Origin: a bacterium | GTDB taxonomy: Bacteria; Hydrothermota; UBA3073; JACQXS01; JAGMCI01 | Reading direction: 5' to 3' | Assembly: GCA_030018315.1 (NCBI GenBank) | Contig: JASEGA010000017.1 | Coordinates: 1-43,877 of the forward strand | DNA length: 43,877 bases | Shown here: in pieces, positions 1-8,790 of the stretch | Numbering within the stretch: the stretch's first letter is position 1 | How the letters are laid out: each line of letters begins with the position of its first letter | Notes under the pieces: model-generated | What the model was told of the DNA's origin: nothing | Database searches by the model: none | Seen by the model: only the letters and a program-made list of their open reading frames with translations | Translations under genes and position numbers: made by a program

Positions 1-3000
1 CATCGCGGTTACTATAGCTTGCACTACCTGCACCTCCACACTTCCAGGAATGAGTAGGTGAGTGACTCCTATAAGTCTCAATATGCCACTCATCTTTATA
101 ACCACTTGTAACTTGATAATGAGTCCAGCCCGCATTTGCAGGCTCAAGTGAGTCAGAGAAGCCAGGTGTTAGGATACACTGTAGTTTTATATCAAATGTA
201 TTTGCACCATACTTGAGAAATAAAGTTGTAGAATAAGGCGAATAACCTAATCTACTTGCATAGATGTCGTAGTTACCAACTGGAATCTGGGTTGTTGAAT
301 AATTACCGTTAGTATCAGATACAACAGCAAAGACTGGTGTAGTTGTATCTCCAGCTACATATCCTTTTATTCTTACACCAGGAATAGGATTATCATTACT
401 TAAGTCAGTCACAGTGCCAACTAATGTGCCAAAAACCTGGATTACAGGGAATGATTCTTTATAGATACGATAGCCCCTCTTTGCAATATAGCCCCATAGG
501 TTGCCTAAACTTGTAGGCACAACTCCTAAATTAGCTATTGTCCCAATTGTGAATACAGATGTATCAACTCCACACCCTTTAGTAAATAATGTGAAACCTG
601 AGTCACCACCCGTACGGGCAGTTATGGTGCCTTCATAATAAGGAGTTAAAGTATCTACCATCCCTAATTCTGTAACCTGTGCTGATATATCAGGAGAAAG
701 TAATGTATCCCACCCAATCACCCATATAGAGTCTATAAACATATCCCAACTAACACCTATTTCACGACCAGTGCATTTTAAAACCTCTCCGTATGGGGCA
801 GTAACATTGATTACACACTGTCCAGCTGCATTTGTTGTATCACATAATGAGACTCCAAGTCCATAGATTTTAGTTACTACATCTGCAATACCTTGGTTTA
901 GAGTATCAAGAACTGTAATCTCAACAGGAGTTAGTGTATTTACTTGAATAGTATCCGGATTGATAGTTACTATTGCTGCAGGCACCACTTGAATATTCCC
1001 TTCATAAGGTAAGAAGTTATGAGCTGTAACTGTTGCATATAAAGTGCCTATAGAAGTTGGGGGAGTTGGCAAGTTCATTGTAGCAACCCCGTTCTCATTG
1101 GTATACCCTATTGCATAGACATTGTCCTCTTCTTTCATAACACAAACAAGCGCACTCTTAACAGGTACGTTATCACTTGATACAGTGACTTCAAACCATG
1201 TCTGTCCTACTGGTATTGTAGGAAGATGCTCAACAGCCAAGCTCTTTGGCTCATCTGTCCACATTGGAAGCTCAGGGTCACCAAATAAATTGAGCTCATA
1301 AAGACAATATCTCCAATACTCAGGCCACTGTCCTGATTGAGAAGCAGTGACATATGCATCCTTAGATGCTGCATGAGCTTCACCTAAATGATAAAGGCCA
1401 TCATTAAACAATTTCTTATAGAATGCGAGGTCTATACACTCACTCGGTCCTAACTCTGGTGGCGTTCCGTATCCATATCTTGAGTTCATAATAGATGCTA
1501 TACCACCACCATTTGGATTATTTATAAAGTGCTCTGCAAAACAGTCACCACCTGCTACTTCATCTACTGCACCACAAAAACATGAAATAGCGTTGTGGAT
1601 ACCAAGTCTACCACCATTGTGAAGTCCATCAACATCAGATGAAGTGAGAATGGCAGCACCCTGTCCACTATAGACTCCATACTCATTTCCATGCGCTGCA
1701 TAATGAGCAAAGCCAAACCCAGCATTAAGTGAGTCTATCACTATCTGCCGACTTATCGTCCCCTGTGCCTCAGACAATATTGCATCCAGCCAGCTAGCAG
1801 GTGTAACCGCTGCTATGGAATCGCTTATTATATCACCTGTGTAACCATAAAATAATCTTAATGCTGCAAGTAGTATCTTCTTCTGGTATCCCGTTGGTGG
1901 GTTCTTCTCATAAGTTAACACCTTATTTATAAAAGTCTCTACTTGAGTCAAATTTCTTGCAGGTGCCCTACCTACAAAGACATCAGCATAAATATCTACG
2001 TTATCTGTCATTTCTCCATAAATTCCATTATTATTTCCATCCCATGTTCCATTTGTATCTGAATAATATAAATCACAAGGCTCCCACTCCTCGTCTGGAT
2101 AATAACCTACACCCGGGTCCATACAGAATACATCCCTCCTTGGCACAACTTCTTGATTATTTTCATAATCACACTGTCCACCTAATAGAAAGTATATAGT
2201 ACCCCAATTACTATATGCATCTTTAATAAAATTGCGTATCTTTATTTGGTTATCTGAGCCTGAGCAGTTAGCATATATTGAGTCTAATTTTACAACTCTT
2301 GCACGCACTCCTTTCTTTGTCTTCCAATCAGCAAGGCTTTGGAATTCAGGCGCAAAATCGGAGCTCGTTATTATGCAATAGCTGATTTCATCTTGCCTAT
2401 CCTTAACTAATGGAGCATATATATCTATATCTTCAGGGTTTATAACTAAGCTCCTAATTATTCTTTCCATAGATTGCTTCTGGAATTTAGTTATCTCACT
2501 CATAATATGTGTAGTTTCGTACTTTAATTTCAAAACAATATTTGAATAGAAAATAAGAGTGCGTTCCGCCGGAATATATTGGACAGGATAAACGAGTATC
2601 TCAGCGATTCTATATCCACCTTTAGAGCCAGTACCGACAAATTCGGTAAGTTTACCGGGATAATGAGAGTATGAACTGTAAACATCAGGATTAGGTCCTA
2701 CAAATGGTATTTCCTTATTAATTGAAATGGGTCTTGGTGGCTGTGTCGGGCAAATAGTATACTTACCAGGTAATATTTCTTTATCAACTGATATAACTTC
2801 TATTCCACTCGCAGTAGCTGTCGTCGGAATAAGAATTCTTACTTGGTAACATGGTAGCATAGGACTACCAGCCTCACCAGTGGATATACCGTCTTTAAGT
2901 TTAACGACATCGTATCCGTTAAACTTACCAAATGAGAGGCCGGCTTTACTAAAACTGACTTTCTCTATAATAAGCTCACCACCAAGAGCTGGTATGCTAA

Positions 3001-3037
3001 GAAAAAGTATCCCCAATAAGCTTAAAAGTTTCTTCAT
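1..3037 (-). CDS. Gingipain-like C25 cysteine peptidase, secreted, C-terminus cut by window edge
   Basis: I translated the minus strand from the ATG at 3037; the frame is open for 1012 codons and runs off the left edge without a stop. A good ribosome site (AAAGGGGTG) precedes the ATG. The product starts with a signal peptide (MKKLLSLLGILFLSIPALGG), then a propeptide-like region to about residue 215. The C25 catalytic domain (about 217-585) holds the His of HYAAHGNEYG (H449) and the Cys of ISCFCGAVD (C486), and ends with the family-typical LFGDPELP. Ig-like stretches follow, then a carboxypeptidase-regulatory-like domain (about 867-955) and the beginning of a further beta domain. C25 proteases of this architecture are secreted and usually anchored through a C-terminal sorting domain, which would lie outside the window. 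The gene is 34 bp downstream of tyrS on the same strand. Family assignment is firm; substrate is unknown. Confidence 0.9.
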   Translation of the reverse strand, partial: MKKLLSLLGILFLSIPALGGELIIEKVSFSKAGLSFGKFNGYDVVKLKDGISTGEAGSPMLPCYQVRILIPTTATASGIEVISVDKEILPGKYTICPTQPPRPISINKEIPFVGPNPDVYSSYSHYPGKLTEFVGTGSKGGYRIAEILVYPVQYIPAERTLIFYSNIVLKLKYETTHIMSEITKFQKQSMERIIRSLVINPEDIDIYAPLVKDRQDEISYCIITSSDFAPEFQSLADWKTKKGVRARVVKLDSIYANCSGSDNQIKIRNFIKDAYSNWGTIYFLLGGQCDYENNQEVVPRRDVFCMDPGVGYYPDEEWEPCDLYYSDTNGTWDGNNNGIYGEMTDNVDIYADVFVGRAPARNLTQVETFINKVLTYEKNPPTGYQKKILLAALRLFYGYTGDIISDSIAAVTPASWLDAILSEAQGTISRQIVIDSLNAGFGFAHYAAHGNEYGVYSGQGAAILTSSDVDGLHNGGRLGIHNAISCFCGAVDEVAGGDCFAEHFINNPNGGGIASIMNSRYGYGTPPELGPSECIDLAFYKKLFNDGLYHLGEAHAASKDAYVTASQSGQWPEYWRYCLYELNLFGDPELPMWTDEPKSLAVEHLPTIPVGQTWFEVTVSSDNVPVKSALVCVMKEEDNVYAIGYTNENGVATMNLPTPPTSIGTLYATVTAHNFLPYEGNIQVVPAAIVTINPDTIQVNTLTPVEITVLDTLNQGIADVVTKIYGLGVSLCDTTNAAGQCVINVTAPYGEVLKCTGREIGVSWDMFIDSIWVIGWDTLLSPDISAQVTELGMVDTLTPYYEGTITARTGGDSGFTLFTKGCGVDTSVFTIGTIANLGVVPTSLGNLWGYIAKRGYRIYKESFPVIQVFGTLVGTVTDLSNDNPIPGVRIKGYVAGDTTTPVFAVVSDTNGNYSTTQIPVGNYDIYASRLGYSPYSTTLFLKYGANTFDIKLQCILTPGFSDSLEPANAGWTHYQVTSGYKDEWHIETYRSHSPTHSWKCGGAGSASYSNRD

Positions 3038-3071
3038 GGTTTCACCCCTTTAAGTTATAAATAATCTAATT

Positions 3072-4277
3072 TTAACTTTTGTCAAGTATTTTTTTATTTT
3101 TTATCTTTATTTTAAGAAATTTTCGCTTTCCAACTTTAATGGTATAAATTCCTCTTTTATTGAACTCAAAATTTATATCTCTTATAGCGACTCCATTGAG
3201 CTTAACCCCTCCTTGTTCAATTAGCCTACGAGCCTCGCTTCGGCTTGGTGCAAGTCTTGAGTCTACAAGTAAACTTACTAACCTGATATTCTTCATCATA
3301 GGTGTATAGGTTGGAATTTTTGTCGGTAGTTCCTTTTTGCTAAAGATTTTTAAGAACTCATCCTTAGCTTTAAGTGCCTCATTATGCGAGTGATACATTG
3401 AGACAACCTCCTCTGCAAGTCTTAATTTTAAATCTCTTGGATTTACAGTCTGTTCCTTTAAGTTTTTTTCTATATGCTTTATTTCATTATCTGATAAATT
3501 AGTTGTTAATTTAAAGTAATTAATAATTGAAGTGTCAGGGATTGACATTAATTTTCCGAACATCTCATTTGGATGTTCAGCGATACCTATGTAATTATTA
3601 TAGCTTTTACTCATTTTCTTAGTTCCATCCAAGCCTTCAAGTAATGGCATTGTAATAATAACTTGTGGTTGCTGTCCAAATTCTCTCTGTAATTGTCTAC
3701 CAAGCAGTAGGTTAAATTTTTGGTCCGTCCCACCTATTTCAATATCAGCGTTTGTTGCAACTGAGTCATAAGCTTGAAATAGTGCGTAGAGTAACTCATG
3801 CAATGAAATTGGCTCTTTTTTAGAATACCTTTTAGTAAAATCTTCACGTTCAATCATTTGGGCGACAGTAGATTTAGAAGCAAGTTTTATAAGAAACTCT
3901 GGAGTAAGTTTACTAAGCCACTCTGAGTTGTATCTAAATTCTAACTGGTTAGGTTGTAAGATCTTAAGTATCTGCGACTTATATTCTTTCATATTCTTTT
4001 TGATTTCTAAATCCGTAAGTTGTGGTCTTGTTTTAGATATTCCTGATGGGTCACCAATTTTAGCTGTAAAATCGCCTACAATAAGGATTGCTTGGTGTCC
4101 TATCTCTTGGAATTCATATAATTTTCTTAAAACAACTGCAAATCCGAGATGTATTTCTGGGGCAGTGGGGTCTATTCCAAGTTTTACCCTTAATTTTTTA
4201 CCACTCCTAAGTCTCTTAAATAACTCCTCCTCAGGTATAATCTCAGCTGTGTTTCTCTTTATTATCTCTAAATTCAT
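3072..4277 (-). CDS. tyrS: Tyrosyl-tRNA synthetase
   Basis: This enzyme charges tRNA-Tyr with tyrosine in the cytoplasm. The 401-aa length fits the family. The class I HIGH signature appears as PEIHLGF (H43) and the KMSKS loop as KKMSKSYNN (residues 221-225). The tyrosine-pocket segment YALFQAYDS and the GGTDQKFN motif are both present. The C-terminus carries an S4-type RNA-binding domain (PSRSEARRLIEQGGVKLNG). No clear Shine-Dalgarno precedes the ATG, and I could not identify a confident promoter. It is followed closely on the same strand by the C25 protease gene and preceded by a small membrane-protein gene about 70 bp away, so a shared transcript with the plsX group is possible but not shown. 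Confidence 0.97.
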   Translation of the reverse strand: MNLEIIKRNTAEIIPEEELFKRLRSGKKLRVKLGIDPTAPEIHLGFAVVLRKLYEFQEIGHQAILIVGDFTAKIGDPSGISKTRPQLTDLEIKKNMKEYKSQILKILQPNQLEFRYNSEWLSKLTPEFLIKLASKSTVAQMIEREDFTKRYSKKEPISLHELLYALFQAYDSVATNADIEIGGTDQKFNLLLGRQLQREFGQQPQVIITMPLLEGLDGTKKMSKSYNNYIGIAEHPNEMFGKLMSIPDTSIINYFKLTTNLSDNEIKHIEKNLKEQTVNPRDLKLRLAEEVVSMYHSHNEALKAKDEFLKIFSKKELPTKIPTYTPMMKNIRLVSLLVDSRLAPSRSEARRLIEQGGVKLNGVAIRDINFEFNKRGIYTIKVGKRKFLKIKIKNKKILDKS

Positions 4278-4344
4278 ATCTTAATCGGTAAAATTGCAAA
4301 GGAGCGAATTAAAGTATGTGAATCTCTGCTGCTAGCCATTTCCT

Positions 4345-4530
4345 TTATAAGCTCACGGTCTTTTCTCCTTCACTTGAAATAAGTGCCCCAAACTTCAGAG
4401 ACAGTTCTTTTATAAGTTCACGAGCAGCATGTCCATTTACACGAGATGCCCATGAAAGAAATGCTCCTAAAATGCCTGCAAAAAGACCTGCTCCACCTAA
4501 TACCAGTGCAATAACTTCCCAAAAATTCAT
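4345..4530 (-). CDS. Small predicted membrane protein (61 aa), unknown function
   Basis: The family is not recognised. The protein has a hydrophobic, Gly/Ala-rich N-terminal helix (about residues 5-27, VIALVLGGAGLFAGILGAFL) followed by a short polar tail of about 30 residues, so it is probably a single-pass inner-membrane peptide. I accept it as a gene because a strong ribosome site (GGAGGGAG) stands just before its ATG and it begins 10 bp after the plsX stop on the same strand. It therefore looks like part of the OmpA-like > plsX operon. No catalytic motif is visible. Confidence 0.6.
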   Translation of the reverse strand: MNFWEVIALVLGGAGLFAGILGAFLSWASRVNGHAARELIKELSLKFGALISSEGEKTVSL

Positions 4531-4540
4531 AGCTCCCTCC

Positions 4541-5491
4541 TCACATAAATGTTTTTTCTATTTGCTTATTGATACCCAACTCTATATATTTAGCTGCCAT
4601 ATAAATTGCATTCCTAATAGCTTTTGAGTTTGACCTTCCATGACATATAATAGTTACTCCTTTGGCACCGAGTATTATTGCTCCACCATATTCTTCATAA
4701 CTCATTCTTGAAAAAAATTTATGTAACGAAGGTCTAAGTAGAACTCCGCCCACTTTTGCTTTAAATGAACTTCTTATAGCATCTTTTATTGTAGTTTTGG
4801 TAAGTTCAACTATACTCTCACCAAACTTAAGTATTGCATTTCCCACAGTGCCATCACATACTACAACATCGCTCACTCCTTCCAAAATTTGATGTCCTTC
4901 AATATTACCTAAAAAATTTAGCTTAGAGTTACGCATAAGTTCAAAAGCTTCTCTTGTAACTGTGCTCCCTTTTATATCTTCTTCTCCTACTGAAAGTAGT
5001 GCTACAGTTGGATCTTCTTTTCCAGTCAGTCCTTTTACACACTGGCATCCCATAACTCCAAACTGAAACAAATCTTCCGCTTTTGCTGCAGTAGTAGCGC
5101 CTATATCAAGCACAAAAGTGAACCCATTCTTAGTTGGGAAGAATGTCCCTAAAGCTGGTCTTCTTATTCCTTTAACTCTTCCAAGCCATAATGAGTTGAA
5201 CATTAAGTATGCACCTGTATTTCCGGCTCCCACAAATGCATCTATTTTACCATCTTTTTGGAGTAGTGTTCCAATTGCAATTGAAGAGTCCTTCTTCTTA
5301 AATGCATCTTGTGGTGATTCATCCATTCTTATTGTGGTTGGAGCGTGCACAATCCTTGATTCCGGTATTTCGCCTTTAAGTTGAGTTTTATCCCCTACTA
5401 AAATAAAGTCTAAATCCTTTATCTCTCTTACTGCGTCTATAACAACCTTTGGCGCATAGTCACCACCCATTGCGTCTATTCCTATAATCAT
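4541..5491 (-). CDS. plsX: Phosphate acyltransferase PlsX
   Basis: PlsX makes acyl-phosphate from acyl-ACP, which PlsY then uses to start phospholipid synthesis. The 316-aa protein starts with the family-typical IIGIDAMGGDYAP and contains SPQDAFKKKDSSI, VGAGNTGAY and VCDGTVGNAILKFGE, all standard PlsX segments. The usual partner fabH is not adjacent. The start codon overlaps the stop of the upstream OmpA-like gene (ATGA, 5488-5491), so the two are probably translationally coupled. This links membrane-lipid synthesis to an outer-membrane protein on one message. Confidence 0.96.
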   Translation of the reverse strand: MIIGIDAMGGDYAPKVVIDAVREIKDLDFILVGDKTQLKGEIPESRIVHAPTTIRMDESPQDAFKKKDSSIAIGTLLQKDGKIDAFVGAGNTGAYLMFNSLWLGRVKGIRRPALGTFFPTKNGFTFVLDIGATTAAKAEDLFQFGVMGCQCVKGLTGKEDPTVALLSVGEEDIKGSTVTREAFELMRNSKLNFLGNIEGHQILEGVSDVVVCDGTVGNAILKFGESIVELTKTTIKDAIRSSFKAKVGGVLLRPSLHKFFSRMSYEEYGGAIILGAKGVTIICHGRSNSKAIRNAIYMAAKYIELGINKQIEKTFM

Positions 5492-7611
5492 TCGGATAAA
5501 ATACGGAACTCTATTCTTCTGTTTTTTGCACGTCCTTTTTCAGTTCTATTACTTGCAATTGGTTGTGTCTCTCCATATCCACGTGCTTGAAGTCTATCCA
5601 CTGAAATCCCGTGTGTTACAAGATACTCTTTTACTGCTTCAGCTCGTAGTTGTGATAGTTTTAAATTATATGTATCACTTCCTTCTGAAGATGTATGACC
5701 TGCAATTTCAATCTTTATATTAGGGTGTTTTTTAAGCAGTTCTACAGCTTCATCAAGCATTTTGTAAGAAGTAGGTTTAATATTAGCTTTGTTAAATTCA
5801 AATGTTATGCCACCAAGAATAATTTTTTCCTCTATTTTGAAAAGCTCAAAATTCTTTATCAGTGAGGCATCTGGATTACAAACTATCGCCGCTCCCTCTA
5901 CGACATAACCTTCGGCTTTTATCTTTATGTTATAAGTACCCGATGGAATCTCTACTCTATAAGTGCCAGTCTCAGGGTCACTTTTGACAGGTGGAATATC
6001 TGTTCCTTGGAATTCAATTTCAGCTTCAATCCCTCTGCGAGTAGAATAATCTACTATCTTACCAATAAGAATAGACTTTCGTTCTACAGGTGATAATTCA
6101 ATATTCAATAATGTAGTTTCTTCAGGTTTACAAATTACTGGTTGTGTCCAAGGGATATAACCTGTTTTTTCTATTCTTAATATATATGTCCCGGGTAACA
6201 GTTCTGTTTTGTATATTCCTGAAGCATCACTTTTTACTTCTGGTAGTTCAGTTTCTGGAAAAGAAATGGTAGCAAGACAAGGCTTTTGAGTAACTTTATC
6301 TATTATCTTACCAGTCAGTATTGAGACATATACTTTTTTACGCTCAAGTCTAAAATTAACAACTACCCTTTTTTCTTGTTCCACCAAAATGATAACTTCT
6401 TGTGACGGCTCATATGTCTCTTTTTGCATAGGTGAGGCATACACTAAAGTTTGACCCACAGGGAGTTCAATTTCGTATATCCCTTGCTCATCAGTAGTTA
6501 TTGTAGTATCAAATCCGGGAAATGAAATTATGGCTCTAATTGGTTTTTCACTCACTTTATCCACCACTCTACCTGCAATTATACCCCTATTTACTGGCGG
6601 TTTTACGAAATCAAAACTTTGTGAAAAAGTTAGATTTACTGCCCATGGTGGAGTAGTTCCGAATCCTCTTTGAACCTTAAGGTCGTCATCAACAAATCCT
6701 GTGTCATAGCCCATAAGTCTAAAATCCATAGATATAGTTAGCCATGTGTTTTTTTCTGTCTCAAACCGTAATCCCGGTGATAAATAAAGTCCTCCATCAT
6801 TATATTCTGGTTTCACTCTTTTCTCACCATAAGCCTCCACAAATGAAGATAATTTGAAGTAATTTAACTCTATCCCTGCCCCATAAGTGTATTTATTGTA
6901 ACTATCTGGATGAGGATAGTTTATATATCCACCGTTAAGGTGAAATTTTATCTGTGGCTGAGTTAAGATGTTGACAGTGAGTAGTCCACTCCCTCCATAA
7001 GTGGCGCCACCAACAGTAAAAAATCTGTGTATCCCACCATTACCTAATCTACAAGCGTAGCCAAAGATAGTATCAGTTCCACATACATTTGGAGGTGATA
7101 TCCTTTTAGTTCCAGTAGGAAAAGATGCTATTGGATAAATTCCTAAATCAATTACTTTTGTAAATTTTGGATAAACTAACCGTATAGCTTGGGTAGGAGT
7201 AAATTTTATTCCAAGTTTTGTATCTGATAACCCCCAACTTACAGCACCTGCTCCTCCCCAAGGGATGTCGGTCTGCATCACATCTGTAAGGAAGCCTGAA
7301 TTTAGATTTAAGGAAAGATAGTCTGTAAATGAGAAGCCGAGTCCAATAGAAAAATCTGAGCCTGCGCATTGCCATTTAGTTCCTTCATGTAATCCACCAA
7401 ATTGGTCGTATACTACTAAACTATCTAAACTTGTTGTCCAATATCCTCTAATTCCAAAAGTATAATCAAGTTTACCAAAAGGTTCTGAACTTGCAGAGAC
7501 AATTCTTACAAGTCCGCTCGTTCCAGTGGAGGTTGGAGCACCTGATAAAGTAGAAGTCAAAAATATACCTATCCACAGAATCCTTCGGAAAATAAATACT
7601 ACTTTTCTCAT
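5488..7611 (-). CDS. Outer-membrane protein: beta-barrel-like N-terminus, three carboxypeptidase-regulatory-like domains, OmpA C-terminus
   Basis: The 707-aa protein starts with a signal peptide (RRILWIGIFLTSTLSGA). Residues about 30-340 are rich in aromatic, alternating beta-strand sequence as in an outer-membrane barrel. Three homologous carboxypeptidase-regulatory-like repeats follow, beginning near 345 (GRVVDKVSEKPIRA), 433 (GKIIDKVTQKPCLA) and 515 (GKIVDYSTRRGIEA). The C-terminal 108 residues form an OmpA peptidoglycan-binding domain (IEIAGHTSSEGSDTYN, then RAKNRRIEFRI). It probably tethers the outer membrane to the cell wall and exposes or organises surface structures. Its promoter is visible at 7631-7658, and its stop overlaps the plsX start. 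Confidence 0.9.
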   Translation of the reverse strand: MRKVVFIFRRILWIGIFLTSTLSGAPTSTGTSGLVRIVSASSEPFGKLDYTFGIRGYWTTSLDSLVVYDQFGGLHEGTKWQCAGSDFSIGLGFSFTDYLSLNLNSGFLTDVMQTDIPWGGAGAVSWGLSDTKLGIKFTPTQAIRLVYPKFTKVIDLGIYPIASFPTGTKRISPPNVCGTDTIFGYACRLGNGGIHRFFTVGGATYGGSGLLTVNILTQPQIKFHLNGGYINYPHPDSYNKYTYGAGIELNYFKLSSFVEAYGEKRVKPEYNDGGLYLSPGLRFETEKNTWLTISMDFRLMGYDTGFVDDDLKVQRGFGTTPPWAVNLTFSQSFDFVKPPVNRGIIAGRVVDKVSEKPIRAIISFPGFDTTITTDEQGIYEIELPVGQTLVYASPMQKETYEPSQEVIILVEQEKRVVVNFRLERKKVYVSILTGKIIDKVTQKPCLATISFPETELPEVKSDASGIYKTELLPGTYILRIEKTGYIPWTQPVICKPEETTLLNIELSPVERKSILIGKIVDYSTRRGIEAEIEFQGTDIPPVKSDPETGTYRVEIPSGTYNIKIKAEGYVVEGAAIVCNPDASLIKNFELFKIEEKIILGGITFEFNKANIKPTSYKMLDEAVELLKKHPNIKIEIAGHTSSEGSDTYNLKLSQLRAEAVKEYLVTHGISVDRLQARGYGETQPIASNRTEKGRAKNRRIEFRILSE

Positions 7612-7630
7612 TCTAACAGTCTTTTTAAGA

Positions 7631-7658
7631 ATTATATCTTAGAATCAAACTCCGTCAA
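7631..7658 (-). promoter_or_regulatory. Predicted sigma-70 promoter of the OmpA-like gene and plsX
   Basis: Read on the minus strand this is TTGACG, 16 bp, TATAAT. The -10 element ends 19 bp before the ATG at 7611, so the leader would be only about 12-13 nt with no clear Shine-Dalgarno. It lies back to back with the prfA promoter. Confidence 0.65.
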
Positions 7659-7666
7659 GAAAAAAG

Positions 7667-7695
7667 TTGACATTTAAGAAAGTGTAAGGTATAAT
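7667..7695 (+). promoter_or_regulatory. Consensus sigma-70 promoter of prfA-prmC-nadK, apparently leaderless
   Basis: The sequence has an exact TTGACA (7667-7672), a 17-bp spacer and an exact TATAAT (7690-7695). Only six bases separate the -10 from the prfA ATG at 7702, so transcription should start at or within a base or two of the start codon. Confidence 0.8.
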
Positions 7696-7701
7696 AAAAT
7701 T

Positions 7702-8790
7702 ATGGACGAAGTGATAATCCACAAATTTAAAGATTTAGAGAACAGGTTTAATGAACTAAATAAACTACTCACTCTTCCAGATACCCTTAAGGACAGGAAT
7801 AAATTTATAGAATTGTCTCAAGAGTATAACGAGCTATCGCGTCTTCTTAATCTTTGGAGAAGGTACTCTGAGTTATCAGCTCGCATCTCTGATGACGAGC
7901 GTATTTTATGTTCTCAAGACGAAGAGCTAAAACATATTGCAAAAGAAGAGATTGATGAACTTAAGGTAGAGAAAATTAGGTTAGAAACTGAGCTTTTAGA
8001 TTCACTTGTTCCAAAAGACCAAAATGATTCTCGCAGTGTAATAATGGAAATAAGACAAGGTGCAGGTGGGGATGAATCATCTATTTTTGCACGCGATCTA
8101 TTTAGGATGTATTCAAAATATGCAGAACGACAAGGGTGGCAAGTTGAGATATTAAGTTCTCATCCTACCTCAATTGGTGGATTTAAAGAGATTATATACT
8201 ATGTAAAAGGAGAAGCTGTTTACGGAAAGTTAAAATATGAAAGTGGTGTCCATAGAGTGCAGCGAATTCCTATAACAGAATCTGGTGGCAGAATCCATAC
8301 TTCTACAGCTACTGTATGTGTTCTTCCAGAAGCCTTGCCAATTGATATAAAAATTAATCCCGATGATATAAAACTTGAGTCTTTTAGGGCACGTGGTCAT
8401 GGTGGACAAAATGTAAATAAGGTATCATCAGCTGTCAGGCTAACCCATATTCCAACGAATACAACAGTAGTTTGCCAGGATGAACGCTCCCAATACCAAA
8501 ATCGGGTAAAGGCAATGAAAATTTTGCTTGCCAGAGTCTACGAGCTTGAGCGTAGAAAACGCGACGAAAAAGTTCAAACTACACGTAGACAGCAAATAGG
8601 AGAAGGTGAGAGGGCTGAAAAAATAAGAACATATAATTATCCACAACAAAGGGTAACTGACCATCGTATAAACATTACACTTTACAAACTTGACTCCGTG
8701 CTTGATGGAGAACTTGACCCATTAATAAATGAGCTTAAAAATGCAAATAGCAGAAATTATTACTCATACAGCTCAATCTCTAAAGAATAA
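7702..8790 (+). CDS. prfA: Peptide chain release factor 1
   Basis: RF1 recognises UAA and UAG in the ribosomal A site and triggers peptide release. The 362-aa length is standard. The codon-reading tripeptide is PIT (residues 190-192, in RIPITESGGRIHTS), the PxT pattern of RF1 rather than the SPF of RF2. The catalytic GGQ is at 234-236 (HGGQNVNKVSSAVRL). The start is set by a consensus promoter whose predicted start site falls on the ATG, so no ribosome site is expected. The next gene, prmC, overlaps its 3' end; PrmC methylates the GGQ glutamine, so product and modifier are co-expressed. The presence of RF1 means UAG is an ordinary stop here. Confidence 0.98.
   Translation: MDEVIIHKFKDLENRFNELNKLLTLPDTLKDRNKFIELSQEYNELSRLLNLWRRYSELSARISDDERILCSQDEELKHIAKEEIDELKVEKIRLETELLDSLVPKDQNDSRSVIMEIRQGAGGDESSIFARDLFRMYSKYAERQGWQVEILSSHPTSIGGFKEIIYYVKGEAVYGKLKYESGVHRVQRIPITESGGRIHTSTATVCVLPEALPIDIKINPDDIKLESFRARGHGGQNVNKVSSAVRLTHIPTNTTVVCQDERSQYQNRVKAMKILLARVYELERRKRDEKVQTTRRQQIGEGERAEKIRTYNYPQQRVTDHRINITLYKLDSVLDGELDPLINELKNANSRNYYSYSSISKE

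Noticed and set aside
1957-2199. Plus-strand frame over the C25 protease
   Set aside because: It is His/Tyr/Leu-rich shadow coding opposite the catalytic domain.
5526-5723. Plus-strand frame inside the OmpA-like gene
   Set aside because: It is antisense to a well-supported OmpA domain and has no ribosome site or recognisable motif; the same holds for other antisense frames over plsX, prfA, ppdK and rpoA.
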